DNA from: Aquincolibacterium sp041674705
GTDB taxonomy: Bacteria; Omnitrophota; Omnitrophia; Omnitrophales; Aquincolibacteriaceae
Reading direction: 5' to 3'
Length of the DNA stretch: 8,721 bases
Assembly (NCBI GenBank): GCA_041674705.1
Contig: JBAYVF010000031.1
Span: 1 to 8,721 of the forward strand
A program made the position numbers and the translations under genes. The notes under the pieces are model-generated. The model worked only from the letters and a program-made list of their open reading frames with translations, was not told the origin of the DNA and did no database searches. Below are positions 1 to 5,750 of the stretch, piece by piece (within the stretch, counting starts at the first letter, position 1; every line of letters starts with the position of its first letter).

Positions 1-654
1 GCAAAAACTTCTTCTGCGGTTCTTCCGGAAGAAGAAATGAATCATGTCCGGGCGAAAACGGAAGAAGCTTCTTCATTGAATCCGGCAGAGATGCAGCGTC
101 GCTGGAAGGCCCTGTTTTCTAAAGAAATAGATGCGGACAGCATCGCCTATACGGTGAAACCCGGTGACAGTCTTTATGTGCTTGCGCGGAAAAATCATAC
201 GACCGTGGATTTTATCAAGAAGATCAACGACCTCAAGAGCGATAACCTCTACACCAAGATGAAGCTCAAGATCCACACAGCGCCTTTTTCGATCCAGATC
301 GATAAATCCAAAAACACACTAGTCCTTTATTCGAACGGCGAAGCGGTGAAAAAATATTCCGTGGCGACCGGCAAGAAAAACTGTACGCCGGTGGGCGAAT
401 TCAAGATCACGGACAAACTCGTTCACCCGACCTGGTTCAAGACCGGGGCCATTCTCCCGCCGGGAAGCCCGGAGAACGCCCTTGGGACGCGTTGGATGGG
501 ATTTGACAAGCCATCCTATGGAATTCACGGGACGATCGAGCCCAAGAGCATCGGGACCCAGGCCTCCGAGGGCTGTATACGCATGTTGAATGAAGAGGTC
601 GAAGAGCTTTATAGCATGGTGCCGGTCGGCACGAAAGTCACCATCCAGGATTAA
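1..654 (+). CDS. LysM domain L,D-transpeptidase (YkuD family), 5' partial
   Basis: Likely forms 3-3 cross-links in peptidoglycan or attaches proteins to it, outside the inner membrane. The frame is open from base 1, so the gene begins upstream. The first in-window ATG (37) has a purine-rich GGAAG before it, but starting there would leave the protein with no signal peptide or membrane anchor, so I treat it as internal. Counting from that Met: a charged linker (1-36), one LysM peptidoglycan-binding repeat (about 38-80, beginning YTVKPGDSLYVLA), then the YkuD catalytic domain (about 84-204). The YkuD signature is complete: His164 in YGIHGT and the S-E-G-C-I-R-M motif with nucleophile Cys180 and Arg182. 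The stop lies 20 bases before accA, so the two are probably co-transcribed. The family call is firm; the exact substrate is unknown. Confidence 0.9.
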   Translation, partial: AKTSSAVLPEEEMNHVRAKTEEASSLNPAEMQRRWKALFSKEIDADSIAYTVKPGDSLYVLARKNHTTVDFIKKINDLKSDNLYTKMKLKIHTAPFSIQIDKSKNTLVLYSNGEAVKKYSVATGKKNCTPVGEFKITDKLVHPTWFKTGAILPPGSPENALGTRWMGFDKPSYGIHGTIEPKSIGTQASEGCIRMLNEEVEELYSMVPVGTKVTIQD

Positions 655-674
655 TTCAGGAAGCGCTCACTCCC

Positions 675-1727
675 ATGCCTAAAAAAACAAAAAAGAAAAA
701 ATCTCGTATCAAAGCAACCGTTGAGCCAACGGCGGACAAAGACAAGATCAAGCTTGGCACCCGAGATATTTTTGACGCTTGCCTTTCCTTTGAGCGGCCT
801 GTCGTGGAGATGGAACGAAAGATTAACGAGCTTCGCAAGATCAATCACGACGGCATCGACCTTTCAGGCGAGATCCAAAGCGCCGAGAAAAAACTCGAGA
901 AAGCGATCCAGGATATTTTTGATAACCTTACGCCCTGGCAGCGCGTGCAGGTGGCACGCCATCCTCTTCGTCCCTACACCCTCGACTACGTCAATTATTT
1001 GACCACAGATTTTCTCGAGATCCACGGGGATCGTCGCTTTAGTGATGACCGGGCTATTGTCACCGGGATCGCGAAATGGGAAGGGAAGGCCCCCATTTGT
1101 ATTATTGGCCATCAGAAAGGACGCGATACCAAAGAAAATCTGATGCGCAGTTTTGGAAGCGCCCATCCCGAAGGTTACCGCAAGGCAATGCGCGTCATGG
1201 AGCTTGCGGCGAAGCATAATGTCCCGATCTTGTGTTTTATTGATACCCCAGGCGCCTATCCGGGTATTGGAGCCGAAGAGCGGGGCCAGGCCGAAGCGAT
1301 CGCCTACAATCTCAAGGCGATGGGGAAGCTTAAGGTTCCTATTATTTGCGTCGTGATCGGTGAAGGGGGCAGTGGCGGCGCTTTAGGGATCGGGGTCGGG
1401 GACAGGATCTTTGTTATGGAAAACGCCTATTACTCCGTGATTTCTCCGGAAGGTTGCGCTGCGATCCTTTGGAAAGAGCCGACCCGGGCACCGGATGCCG
1501 CGAACGCTCTGAAATTAACCGGTCCGGATCTTCTGGGGCTTGGGGTGATCGATGGCGTGATCCCGGAGCCGCTGGGCGGCGCTCACCGTGATTTTAATGC
1601 AGCGGCAGAAAATCTCCGCAAGACCGTCAACGAAGCATTGGAAGAATTGAAGAAGATCCCGCGAAAAGATCTGACAGAGTTGCGCTATCAGAAATTCCGC
1701 AAGATGGGCGTTTTCAGCGAAAAGTAG
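675..1727 (+). CDS. accA: Acetyl-CoA carboxylase carboxyltransferase, alpha subunit
   Basis: With AccD it transfers the carboxyl group from carboxybiotin to acetyl-CoA, giving malonyl-CoA for fatty acid synthesis in the cytoplasm. The 350-residue product aligns along its length with E. coli AccA (319 aa). Visible blocks are RHPLRPYTLDYV (95-106), GHQKGRDTKEN (145-155), FIDTPGAYPGIGAEERGQ (188-205), the oxyanion-type glycine loop GEGGSGGAL (229-237) and YSVISPEGCAAILWK (253-267). It is longer than usual because of a lysine-rich, probably disordered N-terminal tail of about 30 residues (MPKKTKKKKS...). The start is supported by AGGAAG at 658-663, 11 bases before the ATG, and the next in-frame ATG would remove conserved sequence. 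It follows the L,D-transpeptidase gene by 20 bases. accD is not in the window, so alpha and beta are encoded apart here. Confidence 0.97.
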   Translation: MPKKTKKKKSRIKATVEPTADKDKIKLGTRDIFDACLSFERPVVEMERKINELRKINHDGIDLSGEIQSAEKKLEKAIQDIFDNLTPWQRVQVARHPLRPYTLDYVNYLTTDFLEIHGDRRFSDDRAIVTGIAKWEGKAPICIIGHQKGRDTKENLMRSFGSAHPEGYRKAMRVMELAAKHNVPILCFIDTPGAYPGIGAEERGQAEAIAYNLKAMGKLKVPIICVVIGEGGSGGALGIGVGDRIFVMENAYYSVISPEGCAAILWKEPTRAPDAANALKLTGPDLLGLGVIDGVIPEPLGGAHRDFNAAAENLRKTVNEALEELKKIPRKDLTELRYQKFRKMGVFSEK

Positions 1728-1770
1728 TCCCAATATTTATCATCCCGCCGCTACAAAGGCGGGATGGGAC
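1727..1770. terminator. GC-rich hairpin between convergent genes
   Basis: A perfect 9-bp inverted repeat, CATCCCGCC (1741-1749) and GGCGGGATG (1758-1766), has an 8-base loop. An outer GTCCC/GGGAC pairing (1727-1731 with 1766-1770) can partly extend or compete with it. It sits directly after the accA stop and faces the end of the minus-strand gene at 1851, so a bidirectional terminator or 3'-end stabiliser is likely. There is no T-tract on either side, so classical Rho-independent termination is not supported. Confidence 0.4.
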
Positions 1771-1850
1771 AACCCCTGCCACGCGTTAGGAAATGAAATC
1801 AAAGACAAGGATCGATTTTAGGCGAAGGTTCTTTTCCCGGCTTATTCCGC

Positions 1851-2060
1851 TCAAGACATTCTTTGAAACTGCTTTTTCAGGCTGATCAGGCGCTCCAGGA
1901 TTTTCTTTTCCGGGACCAATTCCTTTAAAGTGTTTTCAGGAATGTCCAGCAAAGCGACCTCATGGACGCGGGCAACGTGTTCGGGGAAGCGCTGCGCGAG
2001 TTCATAGGTCGGAATGCCTTGCCGGTATTTTAAATCAAACAATTTTTCGTAAAGCGTCAT
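1851..2060 (-). CDS. Small hypothetical protein, 69 aa
   Basis: I do not recognise a family. The product begins MTLYEKLFDLKYRQGIPTYE and is mostly predicted helical: an amphipathic N-terminal segment, a central RFPEHVARVHEVALLDIPE stretch and a C-terminal charged helix rich in Lys and Leu. There is no signal peptide, membrane segment or Cys/His cluster, so it is probably a cytoplasmic, possibly adaptor-type protein. It is likely real because a good Shine-Dalgarno (AGGGAG on the minus strand, about 2066-2071) lies at suitable distance from the ATG and no larger gene overlaps it. It converges on accA and diverges from the operon at 2292. A weak -10-like GATAAT lies on the minus strand at 2113-2108. 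Confidence 0.65.
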   Translation of the reverse strand: MTLYEKLFDLKYRQGIPTYELAQRFPEHVARVHEVALLDIPENTLKELVPEKKILERLISLKKQFQRMS

Positions 2061-2228
2061 TGTTTCTCCCTTCGGGTCTTTCCTCCGCTACAATTTCTCG
2101 TGATGGTATTATCGTCTTTTCTGCTTATTTCCTGAAAAATAATAGCCATAAACTAGCTATATATAGCATCTCTGTACTCTAGAAGACCCTATTAGTTGTG
2201 GTTTATTAAAATACTTTTATTTTTGGGG

Positions 2229-2256
2229 TTGACTTAATCGCAGAAAGTTATAGATT
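2229..2256 (+). promoter_or_regulatory. Sigma-70-like promoter for the TPR/MerR/sigma operon
   Basis: TTGACT (2229-2234, 5/6 to the -35 consensus) and TAGATT (2251-2256, 4/6 to the -10 consensus) are 16 bases apart in an AT-rich region. Transcription would start near 2263, about 30 bases before the first ATG. A second -10-like TATAAA at 2263-2268 lacks a partner -35. Confidence 0.5.
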
Positions 2257-2262
2257 ACAAAG

Positions 2263-2287
2263 TATAAAGTGTAATTTACATTTTATA
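2263..2287. promoter_or_regulatory. 25-bp near-perfect palindrome, candidate operator
   Basis: The outer arms are TATAAA (2263-2268) and TTTATA (2282-2287). The inner arms are TGTAA (2270-2274) and TTACA (2276-2280) around one central T. Only the pair 2269 (G) and 2281 (T) does not match, and G-U would still pair in RNA. A further TTACA half-site lies at 2255-2259. The dyad covers the predicted transcription start and ends 4 bases before the ATG at 2292, where a bound protein would block transcription or an RNA hairpin would mask the start. The MerR-type protein of the same operon is an obvious but unproven candidate ligand. Confidence 0.5.
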
Positions 2288-2291
2288 AACT

Positions 2292-2975
2292 ATGAGATTA
2301 ATAATGATGATGCTTCTCACAGCGATGATTTTGGGGCAGGCGCATACTGCCGAAGCGTTCCTCGGGTTTGGTAAGAAAAAAGAAAAGCCTCTCGTCCAGG
2401 CAGAAAAGTATTACAACAATCACGAGTATTACAATGCCCGTCGTGCGGCCCAAGAAGCTCTTGAGCAAAACCCCCAGGATCCCCAAGCGACAAAACTCAT
2501 GGCCGATATTCTTGATAAAGAGATCGAACGTCAGAAAGAGCATCTTTTGCCGCAGGCGGTTGAAGAAATGAACGCGGATGACAAACAGGATCAGATCAAG
2601 ACCTGGCTTGAGCGGAGCCGCGCTCTGTTTAATGCAAATCAGTACGATCTGGCGCTTTTCGCCGCGGAAAAGGTTTTTCTTTATGATGCGGAAAATAGCG
2701 CTGCCTCAGAATTGATCGATCAGATCAAAGGGAAAGCTCTCAAGGAAGGCAAGGCTGACACGCTCTTCATTCATAAGATGTATAAAAATGAGATCGCCGA
2801 CCGGCTGGAACAATATCGTACCCAGGCGGAGGATCTTGCAGCCCAAGGGCAATTGGGGCAGGCGCAATTTACGGCGGAGAAAATCCTGATGCTCGAGCCG
2901 GAGGATCCCAAGGCTTTAGCCATCCTTCAGAAAGTCCTTTCGCGCAGGGACGGGACAAGGAGCGAATTGCTATGA
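2292..2975 (+). CDS. Exported TPR-repeat protein
   Basis: The 227-residue protein has a Sec signal peptide: hydrophobic core at residues 4-16 and probable signal peptidase I cleavage after AEA (20-22). The mature part is helical with TPR-like units at about 33-66 (AEKYYNNHEYYNARRAAQEA, then LEQNPQDPQA), 103-137 and 173-207 (AQGQLGQAQFTAEKILMLEP). TPRs mediate protein-protein contacts; no enzyme motif is visible, so it is probably a periplasmic scaffold. No clear Shine-Dalgarno precedes ATG 2292, and ATGs at 2304, 2307 and 2310 are alternatives that would keep most of the signal peptide. It is first in an operon and its stop overlaps the MerR-type start by 4 bases (ATGA), suggesting translational coupling. 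Its cellular job is unknown. Confidence 0.85.
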   Translation: MRLIMMMLLTAMILGQAHTAEAFLGFGKKKEKPLVQAEKYYNNHEYYNARRAAQEALEQNPQDPQATKLMADILDKEIERQKEHLLPQAVEEMNADDKQDQIKTWLERSRALFNANQYDLALFAAEKVFLYDAENSAASELIDQIKGKALKEGKADTLFIHKMYKNEIADRLEQYRTQAEDLAAQGQLGQAQFTAEKILMLEPEDPKALAILQKVLSRRDGTRSELL

Positions 2976-3214
2976 AACGTGAAAAACTCTACAAGATCGG
3001 TGAAGTCATGCAGTACACAAGTCTTTCCAGGCAGACGCTTCATAATTATACCGTCGCGGGGCTTATCCACGAGGCCCGGCGGACTATTTCAGGACACCGG
3101 CTTTATGATGAGACAGCGTTCGACCGTTTAGAGCAGATCAAGATCCTGCAAACTAAAAATTATACATTGAGTCAAATCAAAAAGATCCTCGAACAGCAGG
3201 AGAGCCCGAAATGA
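2972..3214 (+). CDS. MerR-family DNA-binding protein, minimal (80 aa)
   Basis: A winged-helix regulator of the MerR superfamily. The HTH is at residues 7-26 (YKIGEVMQYTSLSRQTLHNY), followed by the typical aromatic/glycine turn (AGLI), wing sequence SGHRLYDE (40-47) and the helix DRLEQIKILQTKNYTLSQIKKIL. The product stops there: at 80 residues it has the DNA-binding domain and only a stub of the dimerisation helix, with no metal-, drug- or cobalamin-binding region. The start is fixed by the ATGA overlap with the TPR gene. It lies 39 bases upstream of the sigma factor gene, so it probably controls this operon or works with the sigma factor. Targets are unknown; the nearby palindrome at 2263-2287 is a candidate site. 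Confidence 0.9.
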   Translation: MKREKLYKIGEVMQYTSLSRQTLHNYTVAGLIHEARRTISGHRLYDETAFDRLEQIKILQTKNYTLSQIKKILEQQESPK

Positions 3215-3253
3215 ACGGTTCTTTGGCAGGGCGAGGTAAAAAGGAGATTCCCC

Positions 3254-4033
3254 ATGCATGAAGATGAGATCAAGATGTGGAAGAAGTTCAAGAGGACCAA
3301 GAGTCTTTCTTTGCGTGAAGAGATCGTCAAAAAATATCTTTATCTGGTGAAATACGTGGCGGGGCGCGTGGCGATCGGATTGCCCTCAAACGTTGAATTT
3401 AACGACCTCGTCAGCTATGGCATTCTCGGGCTTTTTGATGCCATCAATAAATACGATGTTTCCCAGGGAAACAAGTTCGAGACCTATGCGGTCTCTCGCG
3501 TTCGCGGCTCGATCATGGACGAACTGCGCAAACTCGATTGGGCGCCGCGCCTTCTGCGCAAGCGTGCCCGCGAGATCGACCGTAAATGTAAAGAACTCGA
3601 AGAGAAGAACGGGCGCCTCGCGACCGATGATGAAGTGGCGAAGGCCCTGAAGATCTCTCCCGAGGATCTGAACTCGATTTATAGCGATCTTAATTCCACG
3701 ACCTTCCTTTCTCTTGATGAGGTGTGGCAGAACGATGATGGCAACAAACCCATCTCGCGTCTCCAGACCATCGAGGATTCTCTGATCACGGACCAGTTCA
3801 GCTATGTCCATCAGAACGAGGTGAAGGAATTGCTGGCTGAGGCGATCGATACGCTTCCCGAAAAGGAGAAGCTTGTGATCGTGCTTTATTATTATGAGAA
3901 CCTGACGCTCCGAGAGATCGGCGAGATCCTGGATGTTTCCGAATCGCGGGTCTGCCAGATCCACACCAAGGTGGTGACCCGGTTGCGCGGGCATCTGATG
4001 CGTCGTGCGGGGCATTTGACCCTGGAATCCTAA
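3254..4033 (+). CDS. RNA polymerase sigma factor, FliA/WhiG (sigma-28) type
   Basis: An alternative sigma-70-family factor of group 3. The 259 residues carry region 2 (about 26-97, including NVEFNDLVSYGILGLFDAIN and FETYAVSRVRGSIMDELRKLDW), region 3 (98-160, with PRLLRKRAREIDR and DDEVAKALKI) and region 4 (195-248, with LPEKEKLVIVLYYYENLTL and HTH REIGEILDVSESRVCQIH). There is no region 1.1. Length and motif order match FliA/SigD/WhiG. AAGGAGA at 3241-3247 is a strong Shine-Dalgarno that fixes the start. In flagellated bacteria this family drives late flagellar and chemotaxis genes; in non-flagellated ones it serves development or envelope functions. No flagellar gene is seen here, so the regulon is open. 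A FlgM-like gene follows 140 bases downstream and is the likely antagonist. I leave the symbol blank because fliA versus whiG function cannot be decided. Confidence 0.95.
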   Translation: MHEDEIKMWKKFKRTKSLSLREEIVKKYLYLVKYVAGRVAIGLPSNVEFNDLVSYGILGLFDAINKYDVSQGNKFETYAVSRVRGSIMDELRKLDWAPRLLRKRAREIDRKCKELEEKNGRLATDDEVAKALKISPEDLNSIYSDLNSTTFLSLDEVWQNDDGNKPISRLQTIEDSLITDQFSYVHQNEVKELLAEAIDTLPEKEKLVIVLYYYENLTLREIGEILDVSESRVCQIHTKVVTRLRGHLMRRAGHLTLES

Positions 4034-4072
4034 GAAACGAACGAAATTTTTTAAGCATCAGTTATAAAGACA

Positions 4073-4099
4073 TTAAGTTCTGTCACGCTGCGTCGATAT
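4073..4099 (+). promoter_or_regulatory. Sigma-28-type promoter upstream of the flgM-like gene
   Basis: TTAAGTTC (4073-4080) matches the E. coli FliA -35 consensus TAAAGTTT at 6 of 8 positions. Exactly 11 bases later GTCGATAT (4092-4099) matches GCCGATAA at 6 of 8 and the B. subtilis SigD form GCCGATAT at 7 of 8. Spacing and orientation are right. It lies in the only sizeable gap between the sigma gene and its putative anti-sigma gene, with a start expected near 4105. Confidence 0.65.
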
Positions 4100-4173
4100 A
4101 AAGAAAGCCACAGCGAAGGAAGCCGTGTAACTGTTTTATCCCAAAACGGCCTGCCGCCCAGAGAAGAGTCCGG

Positions 4174-4479
4174 ATGAGAAACCCGGGCTCGCCAAAAGCG
4201 GCCGCAAGTGGCTTAAAGGCAGGAAGCATGCAAAGCGTGGCAGAAACCAAAAGACCTAAATTCAGGATCCAGGCTCCGAGCGAGAAAACAAACATTCAGA
4301 AAGATCGCGACGAGGTCCGGAAATATCTTCGCCTTATCCCTACCGAAGCGGAGCCCAATCTGGGGCGCGTCCGCGAGATCAAAGAAGAGATTAAAAAAGG
4401 AACTTACCTGACGCGTGAAATCATTGAAGAGGCTGCCATGCAGCTTGCGATCAGGCTTTTAAGGAAGGAAAAGGACTAA
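4174..4479 (+). CDS. flgM: FlgM-like anti-sigma-28 factor
   Basis: Probably binds and inactivates the sigma-28 factor encoded just upstream. The C-terminal third carries the FlgM signature: GRVREIKEEIKKGTYL (64-79), the 'RV..lK..I..GtY' helix, followed by a second helix TREIIEEAAMQLAIRLLRKE. The N-terminal half is polar and low in hydrophobics, as expected for the disordered FlgM N-terminus. Start choice is uncertain. ATG 4174 has only a weak GAAGAG, 5 bases away. ATG 4228 (Met19) follows AAAGG (4215-4219) and AGGAAG (4221-4226) and would give an 83-residue protein closer to B. subtilis FlgM (88 aa). It has its own sigma-28-like promoter at 4073-4099. Its stop overlaps the end of the convergent glycosidase gene by 4 bases. 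Whether it still passes through a flagellar export gate, as in Salmonella, cannot be told; no export genes are visible. Confidence 0.8.
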   Translation: MRNPGSPKAAASGLKAGSMQSVAETKRPKFRIQAPSEKTNIQKDRDEVRKYLRLIPTEAEPNLGRVREIKEEIKKGTYLTREIIEEAAMQLAIRLLRKEKD

Positions 4480-5750
4480 TTCTTAGTCTGGATTGAGCGT
4501 TTGTCGAGACCCGTAAGCTCGATCCACTTTTGGATTGCTGGAAGGTCCATGAATTTCTGCCACACAACCTCACCGTTCAAATAATTTTCCAGCATTAAGA
4601 GCGTGATTCCCTGATCGATGCCAAGGTATTCGCTGGCCCACCAATTCTTGTCCAGGTTGAACGCGTCTTTGAACCCGAACTCCCCGTATAGGTTTTTTCC
4701 GTGAGTCTCATAAAAAAAGCGCGCAGCCTTCGTAGATTCTTCAGGCGTAAAGACGATCGAAGAGAGCGCGGCGTAAGGAGCGATCGTTCCGTCCTGGGCT
4801 CCCTCGCCGGGCTTTCCGCCATAAGCGCGGTACCCGCCTGGACCTACGGACGCGGAGAGTCCCCAGGAATTTTCCGAATAGCCCTTATGTTTTCCCGCGA
4901 GACTTAAAGAATAATCCCGGTTTGCCAAAGTGGCCTCCCGGGAGTTTTGAAAATAATTAATGCCGCCATCATCCAGATTCCGGAAATCGATGAAAGCATG
5001 CGAGAACTGATAAGTAAAAAGGGAGCCGTTGTAGCAATAAACGATCCGGTGGCCGTTGTACTCTCCTTCGGGGCGAAGCCACCGGTCCCAGGCTTTGGGA
5101 GGAATGGGGTAGGTTGCGGAACCGATGGCCAGGGCTTGAAGAAACATCAGTTCGTTATAGGCATCCCAATAATAGGGAAGGAATCCGGAGTCGGGCTTCC
5201 AGCCCATGCAAACAAAATCCGAACCGTTCATCATCCATTTCCAATTAACCCGGTCATAAATTTCTTGGGTCAGACGTTCGATCTCGGTTCCGGGGTAATA
5301 TTGGGCGGCCACAAGCGCTCCGGCGATGAGAAGCGCTGTATCGATCGAAGATGCTTCCGAGGCCCACGACCGCTCTCCGGTGCTGGGATCAAGGAAATGA
5401 TAGAAGAAGCCTTCCTCATGGGCGGCCTCGCGCTTCAGGAACTTGAGCGTTTTTAGGATGTGTTCATAAGCATCCTCCGAGGGGATCCAGCCGCGAGAGG
5501 CGCCAATGGCATAAGCGGCAAGCGCAAAGCCCGTGGCCGCGATGGAAGAAGGCGCGCCGGGGCGCGAAGAATCCTTTGTGAGCCCCGTTTTCTTATCGGA
5601 AAAGCGAATGAAATATTGGAGCGTATCTTTCTCGATTTTATTTAAGAGCTCCCGGTCTCCCGGAGATAGCTCAAAGGCGGTGAGACGAACGGGGGAGAAA
5701 GAGAAGGCGAGAGAAAATGCGAGCAAAAAACAGGTGAGACGCTTAAGCAT
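4476..5750 (-). CDS. Secreted glycoamylase-like/GH144 family glycoside hydrolase
   Basis: The 424-residue protein has a signal peptide (hydrophobic residues 5-20, likely cleavage near LTA at 23-25), so it acts in the periplasm or outside. The rest is an alpha/alpha-barrel-type helical protein of the glycoamylase-like (PF10091) group, whose characterised GH144 members are endo-beta-1,2-glucanases. Recognisable blocks are SEASSIDTALLIAGAL (131-146), YYWDAYNELMFLQALAIG (193-210), SHAFIDFRN (250-258), ENSWGLSASVGPGGYRAYG (293-311), DGTIAPYAALSS (320-331) and WWASEYLGIDQG (370-381). The acidic residues Glu132, Asp137 and Glu200 in these blocks are candidates for catalysis. Its start overlaps the end of the HAMP-protein gene by 8 bases and has no Shine-Dalgarno, implying translational coupling. 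Substrate is inferred from family only; another beta-glucan is possible. Confidence 0.85.
   Translation of the reverse strand: MLKRLTCFLLAFSLAFSFSPVRLTAFELSPGDRELLNKIEKDTLQYFIRFSDKKTGLTKDSSRPGAPSSIAATGFALAAYAIGASRGWIPSEDAYEHILKTLKFLKREAAHEEGFFYHFLDPSTGERSWASEASSIDTALLIAGALVAAQYYPGTEIERLTQEIYDRVNWKWMMNGSDFVCMGWKPDSGFLPYYWDAYNELMFLQALAIGSATYPIPPKAWDRWLRPEGEYNGHRIVYCYNGSLFTYQFSHAFIDFRNLDDGGINYFQNSREATLANRDYSLSLAGKHKGYSENSWGLSASVGPGGYRAYGGKPGEGAQDGTIAPYAALSSIVFTPEESTKAARFFYETHGKNLYGEFGFKDAFNLDKNWWASEYLGIDQGITLLMLENYLNGEVVWQKFMDLPAIQKWIELTGLDKRSIQTKN

Noticed and set aside
2502..2509. Perfect sigma-28 -10 box GCCGATAT inside the TPR gene
   Set aside because: The bases at the correct distance upstream (CCAAGCGA) do not resemble a -35, and the site lies within coding sequence far from a gene start.
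3386..4015. 209-codon minus-strand open frame
   Set aside because: Fully antisense to the sigma factor gene, whose protein is clearly conserved; no ribosome site.
4947..5456. 169-codon plus-strand open frame
   Set aside because: Antisense to the glycosidase gene, which has a signal peptide and conserved motifs.
5590..5600. CCGATAA on the minus strand within the glycosidase gene
   Set aside because: No -35 partner and no gene start downstream; coding coincidence.
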